Positions 8,512 through 17,591 of a stretch of 64,000 nucleotides of DNA are shown here, piece after piece. The notes below the pieces were generated by a model, which saw nothing but the letters and a program-made list of their open reading frames with translations, did no database searches and was not told the DNA's origin. Origin of the DNA: Pseudomonas sp. SLFW (GTDB lineage: Bacteria > Pseudomonadota > Gammaproteobacteria > Pseudomonadales > Pseudomonadaceae). The stretch is taken from the NCBI RefSeq assembly GCF_009905615.1, contig NZ_JAAAKW010000017.1, positions 1-64,000 of the forward strand. The letters are read 5' to 3'. The position numbers and the translations under genes were made by a program. Positions within the stretch are counted from its first letter, which is position 1, and each line of letters opens with the position of its first letter.

Positions 8512-8972
8512 GCCTACCGCATCCGCGACGGTCGCACAGCTCCAGCAGCTCCCACAGGTTAGGTGCCGGTCGGAACTTCCCGGCAGACCCCATCACCTGT
8601 AGGAGACGCCGGAGGTTGCGACGCCAGCGATGGTCAGTGTGGCCTCAGATCGGCCATCGGTGCGAGCCACCACAGCCGCATGAAAAACGTGTGTGTCCTG
8701 ATCATGTTTCGTGCGCTTCGCAAAGGTCTGCAAACAGGTCAATACCCCCGGCTCACGGCGCCTATTGCGTAAAGTTAAAATGCCACTATGCTGCTGTTTC
8801 GGCGAGCTATGCTGAAGGTTGCTGTTGTACCCCGGCGTCTCTACCCCCTAACAATCCATAACCAGTCGACGACAGCTTGCGACGTTCCGATTCACCCGAC
8901 GGGCGCCCTTGGAAACGGCCATCGACGGTGACGCGGGTGCAGGACCGATCGGCCTCAGCAGAAGGTTCGACG
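8512..8972. other. Gene-free interval
   Basis: No credible coding sequence is seen. It holds a lone REP-like sequence at ~8595-8632 (CCTGTAGGAGACGCCGGAGG), akin to the doublet at 9667-9775. A possible sigma-70 promoter, TTGCGT then TATGCT with ~16-bp spacing near 8765-8792, could serve the downstream hydrolase. Short reading frames here have no ribosome-binding site or recognisable family. Confidence 0.5.
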
Positions 8973-9596
8973 ATGCGCCTCTTTTCCCTTTCGATCTGTC
9001 TCACCGCGATCATGTTCGCCGGCCAGACCGTGGCCGCTGAAGCCACGCCCGAGCCTCAGGCGGTGGTTAGTAAAGCTCAGGTTCTTGAAGAAAAAGCCGC
9101 CGAGAAAGACGGCCCCACCCCGGCGGTGCCCAGCAGTCAGATCATCACCAAATCCGAAGCCCAGGCCGTGGACCCGGCGGGCGTGGCGTCGGTGGACGAC
9201 GCGCTGGTCTGCCTGTCGCGGACCATCTATTGGGAAGCCAAGGGCGGCACGGATGCTGATATGGAAGGCGTGGCTGACGTGGTGCTCAATCGCCTCGGTC
9301 ATGAGGGTTATCCAGACACCATTTGCGGCGTGGTGAAGCAGGGCGTCGAGAAAAAGGCCTGCCAGTTTTCCTGGTGGTGTGATGGGCGTTCTGATCAGGT
9401 AAAAGAAGACGACCGCTACGCCGCCTCCAAGGAAATCGCCCGCAAGGCCCTGAACCAGCAGCTCACCGACCGCACCAAAGGCGCCATGTATTTCCACGAC
9501 CGCAACGTCAAACCGGCGTGGGCGTCGGAATACCTGCGCACCGCCGAGACCGGGAAGTTTCTGTTCTACAAGCCGAGGGATGGCAAGGCGAAGTGA
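8973..9596 (+). CDS. Secreted cell-wall hydrolase, SleB-type
   Basis: The 207-residue protein begins with a signal peptide (MRLFSLSICLTAIMFAGQ, cleavage near AAEA). A low-complexity linker follows, then a SleB/CwlJ hydrolase domain from ~residue 80. Its hallmarks are LSRTIYWEAKGG, VADVVLNRL, CQFSWWCDG and GAMYFHD. Family enzymes cleave peptidoglycan (lytic transglycosylase or amidase type). In non-sporulating Pseudomonas they are thought to act in wall remodelling. The ATG at 8973 was preferred over an upstream in-frame start because GAAGG lies seven bases before it and the signal peptide then starts correctly. Confidence 0.85.
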   Translation: MRLFSLSICLTAIMFAGQTVAAEATPEPQAVVSKAQVLEEKAAEKDGPTPAVPSSQIITKSEAQAVDPAGVASVDDALVCLSRTIYWEAKGGTDADMEGVADVVLNRLGHEGYPDTICGVVKQGVEKKACQFSWWCDGRSDQVKEDDRYAASKEIARKALNQQLTDRTKGAMYFHDRNVKPAWASEYLRTAETGKFLFYKPRDGKAK

Positions 9597-9666
9597 AATG
9601 AGCGCGTCATAACGGACGGCACTGTTGGGAGGCAGGATCTTCCGAATGTCTTCGATAGATGCACGA

Positions 9667-9775
9667 CCTGTGGGAGCTTCCGGAGGTTACGACGGTGGCG
9701 AATGCGATCTGCCTGACCCACCGCTATCGTCCGATCGCGGCCCGTGCCGTCGTAACCTCCGGCGTCTTCCACAGG
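9667..9775. repeat. REPIN (TTCCGGAGGTTACGACGG family)
   Basis: CCTGTGGGAGCTTCCGGAGG on the left is mirrored by CCGTCGTAACCTCCGGCGTC on the right, with ~40 bases between. It lies between the convergent SleB-type and CAP-domain genes. Confidence 0.8.
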
Positions 9776-9792
9776 GGCCAGTGTGTCTTCAC

Positions 9793-10644
9793 TTACTGTT
9801 GCACCCCAAACATCGCTGTCCAGTAAATCCCGGCGTCGCTCTTCGGGTCCACTGCGTACGAGGCGCCGAGTTCGCGGAAGGCGGGGTTCATGATGTTAGC
9901 GCAGTGCCCGGGGCTGGCCAGCCAGCCTTCGACCACTTTGCGGGCGCTGTCCTGGCCGGCAGCGATGTTCTCGCCAATCGCCTGCCCGATGTAACCCGCC
10001 AACTCCGCCCGGTCACCCGGTGTGCCACCGTTACGGCCTTTGTGGTCGAAATAATTGTTGTTGGCCATGGAGCGCGTGTGACCTTCGGCGGCCGTTGCGA
10101 GGGTGTCGTTCCAGGTCAGCGGCGAAGCAGGGCCGTAAGGTTGGCCGCCACACTGGTGAGGCACGCTGCGGGCGGCGTTGATCAGGCCGAGCATTTTTTG
10201 CCCTTCCGCCTGTGAATTGCCCAGGCCACCGGCCAGCAAAGGACGGGCCAGCACGACGCGCCAGTCGCGGTCATTGCGGCTCACGCCCACGTCGACGAAC
10301 TGCGGGTTGAGCACCACCTGACAGAAACTCTCCTGAATCGCTTTCATCGCCGACTGCGCGTCCCGGGGGCCGGAAAGGCTGATCGCCTGCACGGAGACCA
10401 TCGGGTACGAGGCCCGGGCCAGCATCGGTTGCAGGTCCACGGCGCCACTGGCCGGTAGGTTCAGGCGCGGGTCGGTGTTCAGTGGCGGCAGCTCCTGAGA
10501 CACGACATTGGCGCAGGGCTGGGCCTCGCTGCGGTAGGTGTTGATGGACTGGATCAATTGCGTTTCTTCGCTGGCCAGCGCCGTCCCGGTCAACATCAGC
10601 AGGCCTGAAATGGCCGCAAGACGCGTGAAAGTTGTGAAGCGCAT
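9793..10644 (-). CDS. Secreted CAP/SCP-domain protein with a degenerate first repeat
   Basis: The 283-residue protein has a signal peptide ending near TALASEE. The C-terminal half (residues ~155-283) is a clear CAP domain: LINAARSVPHQCGG, LTWNDTLATAAEGHTRSM, FDHKGRNGGTP, GENIAAG and SPGHCANIMNPAFRELGASY. The N-terminal half seems to be a worn copy of the same fold: LIQSINTYRSEAQPC, then FCQVVLNPQFVDVGVSR aligned to the HCANIMNP region, without the His/Glu site. The start at 10644 has GGGAG ~7 bases upstream; the open frame extends further but carries no signal there. The function of bacterial CAP proteins is poorly known. Confidence 0.8.
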   Translation of the reverse strand: MRFTTFTRLAAISGLLMLTGTALASEETQLIQSINTYRSEAQPCANVVSQELPPLNTDPRLNLPASGAVDLQPMLARASYPMVSVQAISLSGPRDAQSAMKAIQESFCQVVLNPQFVDVGVSRNDRDWRVVLARPLLAGGLGNSQAEGQKMLGLINAARSVPHQCGGQPYGPASPLTWNDTLATAAEGHTRSMANNNYFDHKGRNGGTPGDRAELAGYIGQAIGENIAAGQDSARKVVEGWLASPGHCANIMNPAFRELGASYAVDPKSDAGIYWTAMFGVQQ

Positions 10645-10982
10645 GAAGATCTCCCTTGAGCTGACTGCGGCCATGATGCGCGATTTTGCCTGTTTCGAAA
10701 TAGTCTGAGCCGAAGAATCCACGGAGGTTGCAGTGCCGTGACAGGTTTTTGCAATGGCAAAAGGGAAAAACTGTCGGGTGGGGCAACACCGAGGACCCCA
10801 AGCGCTGCAAGTGTGGACCCCCGTCAGCCGCAGGAATCGACCACGTTCAACACCGTGGGCCGTACACTGACGGCCCATTCCTGGACGGCATAGTTGTTAT
10901 CGCCACGCCCTGTCTACTGGGCCTCGGCGCGACTTGAGAGGATGAGCTCACCCAATGTTCATCACTCACAAGGACTACCGCC
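10645..10982. other. Divergent intergenic interval
   Basis: This separates the minus-strand CAP-domain gene from the plus-strand peroxiredoxin gene and must hold both promoters. No repeat, hairpin or credible reading frame was recognised. Confidence 0.4.
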
Positions 10983-11639
10983 ATGACCCTGCAAGCCACC
11001 CTCGACGCCTTCAAAGCTGATTTCGTCGCCGGTAAACCGCCTTACAACGCGCCGCCTCAGGTGCACGTCATCATGAAGCGCGCCACCGATGAACTGATCG
11101 CCTCTGGTCAGGCCGATCGCACGCTGAAGGTTGGCGACAAGGCCCCGGTCTTCACCCTCAACGATCCTGACGGCAACCCGGTGTCCTCCACCGAGCTGCT
11201 CGCCAAGGGGCCGCTGGTGATCAGTTTTTATCGTGGCGTCTGGTGCCCTTACTGCAACATGGAGTTGCAAGCCCTCGAAGCGACGCTGCCGGAGTACCAG
11301 GCGCTGGGCGCAAGCCTAGTGGCGATCTCGCCGCAAATCAGAGCCAACAGCCGCAAATCGGTGCGCCAGAACCACCTGACGTTCCCGATCCTCAGCGACG
11401 AGAAAAGCCAGGTCGCGGACGCTTTCGGCCTGCGTTTCGCGCTGCCGGACTACCTGGTCGACCTCTACAAAGGCTTCGGCAATGACCTGCCGGCCTTCAA
11501 CGATGACCCGGCCTGGGTGCTGCCGATGCCTGCGCGCTTCGTCATCGGTCAGGACGGGCTGATCAAATACGCCGAGGTCAACCCGGATTACACCCAGCGT
11601 CCTGAACCGACCGATTTGTTGCCTGCCTTGCGCGGCTGA
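10983..11639 (+). CDS. Peroxiredoxin-like protein (AhpC/TSA superfamily)
   Basis: The 218-residue cytoplasmic thioredoxin-fold protein has the active site SFYRGVWCPYCNMEL near residues 80-95. The first cysteine is the peroxidatic residue and CPYC gives a CxxC pair. An N-terminal helical extension (~50 residues) precedes the fold. Family members reduce peroxides and are often found beside LysR regulators in Pseudomonas. A LysR gene follows 118 bp downstream on the same strand, but a promoter relation is not proven. Confidence 0.85.
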   Translation: MTLQATLDAFKADFVAGKPPYNAPPQVHVIMKRATDELIASGQADRTLKVGDKAPVFTLNDPDGNPVSSTELLAKGPLVISFYRGVWCPYCNMELQALEATLPEYQALGASLVAISPQIRANSRKSVRQNHLTFPILSDEKSQVADAFGLRFALPDYLVDLYKGFGNDLPAFNDDPAWVLPMPARFVIGQDGLIKYAEVNPDYTQRPEPTDLLPALRG

Positions 11640-11757
11640 TTCATCGGCGCATAGCGAGCCGTCACCCTGTGTGGGGGCTTTTTGCGTTCACAGGTTTTGC
11701 AGCCCGTCGAATGATCGGCGATGCTGCGCGCACTGCTTCGACTGACAAGGAACCCCG

Positions 11758-12642
11758 ATGGACCGTCTCGCCGCGATGGAAACCTTTATCTGCGCCGTGG
11801 AAACCGGCTCGTTCTCGGCGGCGGCCAAGCGGCTGGGCGTTGGTCAGCCTGCCGTCTCCAAGTCCATCGCTTCGCTGGAAGAGGCCCTCGGCACGCGCCT
11901 GTTATTGCGCACCACCCGCGGCCTGACGCCCACCGAAGCGGGACAGACCTATTACGAGGCCGCGCGGCGCACGGTGGATCAGGCCAACGAAGCCGACGCC
12001 GCCGTGCAGGGAGCGGGCGCCGGGTTCAGCGGGCGGTTGCGGGTCAGCGCGGCAGTGACCTTTGCCAGCCTGCACGTGGTGCCGTACCTCGGCCCGCTGC
12101 TCAAACAGCATCCTCAACTGAACATCGAAGTCGTGCTGGATGACCGCAGCGTCGATCTGGTCGAAGAGGGGATCGACGTGTCGTTGCGCATGGGCGCGCT
12201 GGAAGACTCGTCGATGACGGCGAGGAAGATTGCCGAAGGGCGTCGCCGGATCATCGCCACCCCCGCGTACTTCGAATCCCACGGTGTGCCAAAACATCCG
12301 CGAGACCTGGTCAGCCATCAAGGTGTGATCTACAACCGCAGCGGGGGCGGCGATACCTGGGCCATGTGCAAGGGCGACGAAGTGCTCAGCGCCTCGGTGG
12401 CCGGTCGTCTAAGGGTGTCGGCAGCGGAAGGGGTGAGGGCGGCGGTCAAGGCCAACCTTGGCCTGGTCATGGCCTCGGAATGGATGTTCGCTCCGGAGCT
12501 GGCCAGCGGCGAAGTGGTGACCGTGCTCGACGACTGGACGTTGCCCTCCATCGACCTGTGGGCCGTCTTCCCGGCCGGGCGCATGACCAGCGTCAAGGCC
12601 CGGGCGTTCGTCGATTACGTGGCGGCATTGCTGGCGCATTGA
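11758..12642 (+). CDS. LysR-family transcriptional regulator
   Basis: The 294-residue protein has the N-terminal winged helix-turn-helix (METFICAVETGSFSAAAKRL, VSKSIASLEEALGTRLLLRT). The periplasmic-binding-like effector domain runs from ~residue 90, of the type that ends with a short ...VDYVAALLAH tail (CrgA/PA2206-like group). It follows the peroxiredoxin gene. No divergent target gene is seen, so the regulon is unknown. The ATG lies behind AAGGAA. Confidence 0.9.
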   Translation: MDRLAAMETFICAVETGSFSAAAKRLGVGQPAVSKSIASLEEALGTRLLLRTTRGLTPTEAGQTYYEAARRTVDQANEADAAVQGAGAGFSGRLRVSAAVTFASLHVVPYLGPLLKQHPQLNIEVVLDDRSVDLVEEGIDVSLRMGALEDSSMTARKIAEGRRRIIATPAYFESHGVPKHPRDLVSHQGVIYNRSGGGDTWAMCKGDEVLSASVAGRLRVSAAEGVRAAVKANLGLVMASEWMFAPELASGEVVTVLDDWTLPSIDLWAVFPAGRMTSVKARAFVDYVAALLAH

Positions 12643-12666
12643 AAAAACGTCAGGCGCCTCGCTCGA

Positions 12667-12772
12667 CCTGTGGGAACGAATCGATTCGCGATGTGGAGGC
12701 CGATCCAACACTGACGGATCGGATGTGCCGACTTCGCGTCGAGTGCCGCCCAGAATGAACTCACCTACACAG
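12667..12772. repeat. Degenerate REPIN
   Basis: CCTGTGGGAACGAATCGATT and the mirrored GAATGAACTCACCTACACAG are eroded copies of the GAATTC-family arms, between the LysR gene and the convergent amidohydrolase gene. Confidence 0.55.
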
Positions 12773-12801
12773 TCGAGCGCCACTGATGTGGCGTCTGTCT
12801 C

Positions 12802-13635
12802 TCACTCATCAAACCCATAAAGCTGCGCCGGGTTGTCCACCAGAATGGCTTGTCGCGCAGCGTCGCGGTCGGTCCAGTCCAGCAACAGGTCCAGCAGATC
12901 GGCGTCATCGGGTTTGTGGGCTTCGGTGACGTGGGGCCAGTCGCTGCCCCAGACCATGCGTTGCGGTGCCAGTGTGGCCAAGTCCTGGGCCAGCGAGCGC
13001 ACATCGGCGTAACGAGGTCCGCCCTGCGCGGTATTCAGGTAGGGACCGCTAAGCTTGACCCAGGCCTTGTCGGCGTCGATCAGCCGCGCGATGAACCGAA
13101 AGGCGGGGTGGCTGGCGTTGGAACCCACGGGCATCCGCCCCATGTGATCGAAGACGATCTGTACCGGCAGGTTCGCCAGCAGCGTTTGCTGTTCAAGAAT
13201 CTGCTCCGCCCCCATATGGATCTGCAGGTGCCAGCCGAACTCGGCGACGCGCTCGGCCAAAGGTTTGATCATCTCGACGCTGACCACCTGATTGCCCGCA
13301 TTCCACAGGCTGAAGCGCAGGCCGCGAATACCGCCCTCATGCAGCGTGATCAGCTCTTTGTCGGTGACGCGGGTGTCGACCACCGCAATGCCACGCGCTT
13401 GCCCGCGCATGCGTGCGATGGCGTCCAGAGTGCAGCGGTTATCGGTGGCGTAATACTTCGGTTGCACGATCACCGCACGACGCAGGCCGAGGGATTCGCG
13501 AACCTTGTGGTAGTCGGTGATCGATTGCCCGTGGGCAGGCGGCATCGATGGGTCAGCCGGGGCGAAGCGCGGGTCGATGATATGGATGTGCGCGTCGCAG
13601 CTGTTGGCGGGTGGTTTCAGGTCAGCAGTTTTCAT
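12802..13635 (-). CDS. Amidohydrolase family protein (2-pyrone-4,6-dicarboxylate hydrolase-like)
   Basis: The 277-residue TIM-barrel hydrolase opens with the metal motif CDAHIHIID (~residues 13-21). It continues with FDHMGRMP and ends with the WGSDWPHV active-site motif. This is the LigI / amidohydrolase_2 group that hydrolyses lactones of dicarboxylic acids. The reading frame stays open upstream through the transporter and REPIN, but AGGA just before the ATG at 13635 and the homology start mark the true N terminus. It lies downstream of the short-chain fatty acid transporter on the same strand, with a REPIN between them. The substrate is not known. Confidence 0.85.
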   Translation of the reverse strand: MKTADLKPPANSCDAHIHIIDPRFAPADPSMPPAHGQSITDYHKVRESLGLRRAVIVQPKYYATDNRCTLDAIARMRGQARGIAVVDTRVTDKELITLHEGGIRGLRFSLWNAGNQVVSVEMIKPLAERVAEFGWHLQIHMGAEQILEQQTLLANLPVQIVFDHMGRMPVGSNASHPAFRFIARLIDADKAWVKLSGPYLNTAQGGPRYADVRSLAQDLATLAPQRMVWGSDWPHVTEAHKPDDADLLDLLLDWTDRDAARQAILVDNPAQLYGFDE

Positions 13636-13680
13636 ACATTCCTGGCTCTTCAGGCTCGCTTTCAGGGTATACACCCATTT

Positions 13681-13773
13681 CTGTAGGAGCGAATTCATTC
13701 GCGATGCGGCGTGACAGGCGATGAATTGCGATTGACTGCACCGGCGTCTCGCGAATGAATTCGCTCCTACAGG
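13681..13773. repeat. REPIN (GAGCGAATTCATTCGCGA family)
   Basis: Near-perfect inverted arms CTGTAGGAGCGAATTCATTC and GAATGAATTCGCTCCTACAG are separated by ~45 bases, between the amidohydrolase and transporter genes. Confidence 0.9.
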
Positions 13774-13793
13774 GGGGCGCGTGTCGTGCAGTC

Positions 13794-15158
13794 TTACACC
13801 AGCAATAACAACGCCGCGCCGTACGCCACCATCGCCACCAGAAAGGTGACAAAGGTAAAGCCCAGCACCCGCTGCACGCCGACACCCGCCATGGCCACGA
13901 CCGGCGCGGCCCAGAATGGCTGCATCATGTTCGACACCTGTTCGCCCATGGCCACTGCCATGGTGGTGGCGGCCAGCGAGGCGTGCAACTCGACCGCCGC
14001 CGGAATCGCGAACGGCCCTTGCACCGCCCAGTGTCCGCCGCCGCTGGGAATCAGGAAGGTGACCAACAGCGAACACACGTAGCTCCAGAACGGCAGAGTG
14101 TGGGTGGTGGAAATCGCCACGAACAACTTGGCGATCACCCCCGGCAGACCGGTGGCCTCCATCATGCCCATGATCCCGCCGTAAAGCGGGTATTGCAGGA
14201 TCATCGAGCCGCTCTGTCTGGCCGCACCCTTGACCGCGTTGGCGTAAGCCAGCGGGTAGCCGTGCAGGATGATGCCGAGGGTGAACATGATCGCGATCAC
14301 GCCGTTGACCCCGGACAATTGCAGATGCCCGGTGAACGAATACGCGACGATGGCAATGCCCAGCGCGCCCATGATCACGCTGCCCAGCGGCGAATATTCG
14401 AGGAATTGCGCGAAGCTGCGTTTGCCTTCGGGACGTTTGGCGGGTTCCGGGTCCGGGTGTTGGGTGATGTCCAGGCACACCGCGTCTTCATCCTTGGGGC
14501 GCAGGGCCGCGAGGACGAACGGCATGATCACCAGCAACCCCAGGGTCGGCACCATGTTGTACGGCACGAACACCATGTCTCCCAGGCTCAGGACATGGCC
14601 GGTGAGTTTTTCCACGACGTTCATCGGGTTGCCCGGTGTGGTCTGGGCCAGCACGATGGAGCTGGACAGGCCACCTGCCCAGACCACCCAACCCGAGAAT
14701 CCCGCCGCGACCAGCCACGCAAAATCCACACGCATGCGTTTGGCGATTTCCCGGGCGAGCAGGGCGCTGAGGACCAATCCGAAGCCCCAGTTGAAAAACG
14801 AGGTGATCGCCACGCACAGGAAAATCATCGCACCGGCTTGCGCAGGAGTGCGTGCGAAGGCAACGAGGCGAGTGAAAAAACGCTGCACGATGGGCGCGTG
14901 AGCCAGCGCGTGGCCGAGCACCAGCACCAGCGTGATCTGCAGCGCGAACGTGAAGATGTTGCAAAAGCCCTTGTACCAGCCGCCCAACAGCGCATCTACA
15001 GAGGCGTTCGGGGCCACCAGCAACGAAACGACGGCCACGATGAACGTGATGAAAATCGCCAGCACGAACGGGTCGGGAATGGTCCGTTCGAACAGACTGA
15101 TCGTGCTGTCGGTGAAACGGGTGCGCAGGCTGCGCGGGGCAGTGATCGCCGTGTTCAT
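13794..15158 (-). CDS. Short-chain fatty acid transporter, AtoE family
   Basis: The 454-residue polytopic inner-membrane protein has about ten hydrophobic segments. Family hallmarks are FERTIPDPFVLAIFIT at the start, FFNWGFGLVLSALLAREI, HGYPLAYANAVKGAARQSGS, and IPSGGGHWAVQGPF. AtoE relatives import short-chain fatty acids such as acetoacetate or butyrate, or related small acids. GGAGG sits before the ATG. It lies downstream of the CoA-transferase gene on the same strand, separated by ~230 bp that includes a REPIN. It may therefore bring in an acid for that enzyme, though this is inference. Confidence 0.88.
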   Translation of the reverse strand: MNTAITAPRSLRTRFTDSTISLFERTIPDPFVLAIFITFIVAVVSLLVAPNASVDALLGGWYKGFCNIFTFALQITLVLVLGHALAHAPIVQRFFTRLVAFARTPAQAGAMIFLCVAITSFFNWGFGLVLSALLAREIAKRMRVDFAWLVAAGFSGWVVWAGGLSSSIVLAQTTPGNPMNVVEKLTGHVLSLGDMVFVPYNMVPTLGLLVIMPFVLAALRPKDEDAVCLDITQHPDPEPAKRPEGKRSFAQFLEYSPLGSVIMGALGIAIVAYSFTGHLQLSGVNGVIAIMFTLGIILHGYPLAYANAVKGAARQSGSMILQYPLYGGIMGMMEATGLPGVIAKLFVAISTTHTLPFWSYVCSLLVTFLIPSGGGHWAVQGPFAIPAAVELHASLAATTMAVAMGEQVSNMMQPFWAAPVVAMAGVGVQRVLGFTFVTFLVAMVAYGAALLLLV

Positions 15159-15262
15159 GTGCGAGTGCCTCCGTGCAGACGGAGGGGTTGCGTGGTGCTG
15201 GTCATGGGGTGATCCCTTTTATTGTGTTTGTGGGAAATCTTTGGTGCTGTGAAGACACACGT

Positions 15263-15352
15263 CCTGTAGGAGTGAGCTTGCTCGCGATGGCGTCAACCCG
15301 GATGTTCCGGTGTCTGGCAGTAGATCCATCGCGAGCAGGCTCACTCCTACAA
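15263..15352. repeat. REPIN (GAGCTTGCTCGCGATGG family)
   Basis: CCTGTAGGAGTGAGCTTGCT is mirrored by AGCAGGCTCACTCCTACAAA. It is the same family as 7215-7305 and lies between the transporter and CoA-transferase genes. Confidence 0.88.
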
Positions 15353-15390
15353 AGGGGCGCGCGAACATTAGGTCGTGCAAGTGTCCAGAA

Positions 15391-16581
15391 TCATTGCAAG
15401 GCGCCGCTCGCCCGCAACTGGGCAATCTGCTCATCGGTAAACCCATGCTCGGCCATCACGCGATCCGAGTCCGCGCCGAATACCGGTGCCGCGAAGGGTT
15501 CGGCGCCGGGCGTGCGGCTGAAGGTCACGGCGCGGGTGAAGCCTTGATAGCGTCCCACGACAGGGTGCTCGAACTCGGTGATCAGCGATTCCGCTTCGCA
15601 CTGCGGGTGGTCGAACATGTCCTCGACCCGACGCGCAGCGGCGCACGGCACGGCCTCGCCGAAAAGCGTTTCCCATTCCAGCGCGCTGTGCTGCTGAAGG
15701 GCTTCGTGCAATTGCGGGACGATGATCGCGTGATGAATCGCCCGGTTGCGCACGGTGCTGAAACGCTCGTCGTTCGCCAGATGCCCCAGCCCGGTCAACT
15801 CGCACAAGGCGGTCCAGAAATGCGGCGTGTTGGCCGACAGGTACAAATAGCCTTCGCGAGTCGGGTGAATGCCGGTGATGCCGCCGGAGCGCATGTCGCG
15901 GTCCAGTGAGCGGGGTTCGCTGTCTGCCCAGATCAGCCGAGCGGACTGCATCGCCAGCGCGCTGCGCAACAGCGACACGCCCACCGACTGGCCCAGTCCG
16001 GTGCGTTCGCGTTCGAACAATGCTGAGGACACACCGCCTGCCACCAGCGACGCGGCGTAGTAATCGACCACTGAACCGTAAAGAATTTCAGGCGGGCCGT
16101 CGGGCTTGCTCTGGGCCGCGCACATGCCGGTCATGGTTTGCAGCACCTGATCGTAACCGGCCTTGGCTTTGAGCGGACCTTCTTCGCCATAACCCGTCAC
16201 CGCGCAATAAATCAGTCGCGGGTTGACCGCTTTCAACTGCTCGTAGTCAATGCCGAGCCGCGTCGGGACGCCGGGACGGAAGTTGTGCACCAGCACATCG
16301 GCCTCACGCACCAGGGTCAACAATGCATCCAGACCACCGGGGGATTTGAGGTCCAGGACCACGCCGGATTTGCTGCGGTTGACGCCCAGAAAGGCGCGGC
16401 TTTCAGACGCCAGCGTGGACGGGTATTTGCGCAGGTTGTCGCCAGTAGGCGGCTCGATCTTGATCACCGTCGCGCCTTGGTCGGCCAGCAGCGAGCAGCC
16501 ATACGGGCCGGCAATGTAAGCGCTGAGGTCGAGGACAGTGATCCCGGCGAGCGGGCCGGTGGAGGGGCGAGGGTGCGACAT
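15391..16581 (-). CDS. CoA-transferase family III (CaiB/BaiF)
   Basis: The 396-residue enzyme has the class III signature: LAGITVLDLSAYIAGPYGC at the start, VIKIEPPTGDNLR, LGVNRSKSGVVLDLKSPGG, and ADVLVHNFRPGV carrying the expected region before the catalytic Asp. Class III enzymes move CoA between carboxylic acids, usually from succinyl-CoA. With the lyase at 17790 and the 2-hydroxycarboxylate transporter at 18714, the likely acceptor is a 2-hydroxy acid such as citramalate or malate. The start at 16581 has GGAGA before it and gives the family N terminus. The promoter region holds TTTAG boxes shared with the lyase promoter. Confidence 0.87.
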   Translation of the reverse strand: MSHPRPSTGPLAGITVLDLSAYIAGPYGCSLLADQGATVIKIEPPTGDNLRKYPSTLASESRAFLGVNRSKSGVVLDLKSPGGLDALLTLVREADVLVHNFRPGVPTRLGIDYEQLKAVNPRLIYCAVTGYGEEGPLKAKAGYDQVLQTMTGMCAAQSKPDGPPEILYGSVVDYYAASLVAGGVSSALFERERTGLGQSVGVSLLRSALAMQSARLIWADSEPRSLDRDMRSGGITGIHPTREGYLYLSANTPHFWTALCELTGLGHLANDERFSTVRNRAIHHAIIVPQLHEALQQHSALEWETLFGEAVPCAAARRVEDMFDHPQCEAESLITEFEHPVVGRYQGFTRAVTFSRTPGAEPFAAPVFGADSDRVMAEHGFTDEQIAQLRASGALQ

Positions 16582-16679
16582 GGGTTTCTCCGATCTTGTT
16601 ATCGCTGGACGGGCAACGCAGGCTCCGATGCAGCACATGGGAGCCATTCTGGTCAGCACAATGGAGAAATAAAATGCGT

Positions 16680-16700
16680 TTTAGCTAGCTTTAGAATCCA
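16680..16700. promoter_or_regulatory. TTTAG-box cluster before CoA-transferase gene
   Basis: It contains TTTAGCTAGCTTT (16680-16692) and TTTAGAATCCA (16690-16700). The first recurs with one change at 17628-17640, and the second recurs as its exact inverse complement at 17602-17612. Both intergenic regions flank the LysR gene, so these are likely LysR-regulator sites. Confidence 0.55.
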
Positions 16701-16712
16701 TAAAAAATGGAT

Positions 16713-17588
16713 TTATTGCGCGCTCAGTTGCTCGAACAACACCTTGCAGAACACCTCGATCAAACGCTCTTTAGCCGAATTGCGTTTCCACAACAGACCA
16801 ATCGGTCGGTACAGCCCGGCGCCGGGCAACGGGATCTGTGCCAGTTCACCCAACTGCGCGTGCATCGGTCGCCACTGCGGCACGAGGGATACGCCGAGGT
16901 TGCCTTTGACCATCGCGGCGATGGCGTCCAGCGCGTCCATTTCGAAGCGCTCCTGGGGCTGAATGCCTGCCTGCAACAAGTAGCGGTCCGCCAACACGCC
17001 GCCCCAGGAGCGGCGGTGGTAACGAATGAACGGCTGACTGCGCAATACGCTGTGCGGGTGCTCGTCGGCGAGATGACGGGGAGCAAGCACCACAAACGGC
17101 TCGTCGCGCACCGGGCGCCAGACGAACTCTTTCGGCAGCTCGAATTGCGGCGCAACCATCATCGCGATGTCGGTTTCGCCGGACAGCACCTTGCGGTACA
17201 GGTCGGTGGAAAACGCCGGCTCCACGTGGGGGCGCAGGTGTTCGTAATTGGCGATCAGCGTCGCCAGTACGTCGGGTACGAGATAGGCCAGGGCGGTGGT
17301 GATGCAGCCGATGCGCAGCTCGCCGGCGACGGCGTCCAGCGCGGCGATGGCGCGCAGATCGCGAGCGCGCACCAGCAATTCACGGGCGGGGCCCAACAGC
17401 GCGGAACCGGCGGCCGTCAGTTGCATGTTGCGTCCGGTGCGGCTGAGCAGCGGCTGGCCGATTTCGTGCTCCAGCGCCTTGATCCGTTGCGCCACGGCGG
17501 TGGGGGTCAGGTTGAGTTTGCGCGCGGCAGCGGCGGTGGAGCCGAGTTGGGCGACTTGAAGGAAGCTGTCGAGGTAGCGCGTGTCCAT
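16713..17588 (-). CDS. LysR-family regulator of the 2-hydroxy-acid locus
   Basis: The 291-residue regulator has an N-terminal winged helix (FLQVAQLGSTAAAARKLNLT, VAQRIKALEHEIGQPLLSR) and a LysR substrate-binding domain. It lies between the CoA-transferase gene (same strand) and the divergent lyase gene. Repeated TTTAG/CTAAA boxes in both flanking promoter regions fit control of both transcription units by this protein, probably in response to the acid or its CoA ester. The effector is unknown. Confidence 0.9.
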   Translation of the reverse strand: MDTRYLDSFLQVAQLGSTAAAARKLNLTPTAVAQRIKALEHEIGQPLLSRTGRNMQLTAAGSALLGPARELLVRARDLRAIAALDAVAGELRIGCITTALAYLVPDVLATLIANYEHLRPHVEPAFSTDLYRKVLSGETDIAMMVAPQFELPKEFVWRPVRDEPFVVLAPRHLADEHPHSVLRSQPFIRYHRRSWGGVLADRYLLQAGIQPQERFEMDALDAIAAMVKGNLGVSLVPQWRPMHAQLGELAQIPLPGAGLYRPIGLLWKRNSAKERLIEVFCKVLFEQLSAQ

Positions 17589-17591
17589 AGT

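Noticed and set aside
12802..14478. A 558-residue frame joining the amidohydrolase to upstream sequence
   Set aside because: Everything before 13635 is antisense-like shadow of the AtoE-type transporter and a REPIN; homology and a ribosome-binding site begin at 13635.
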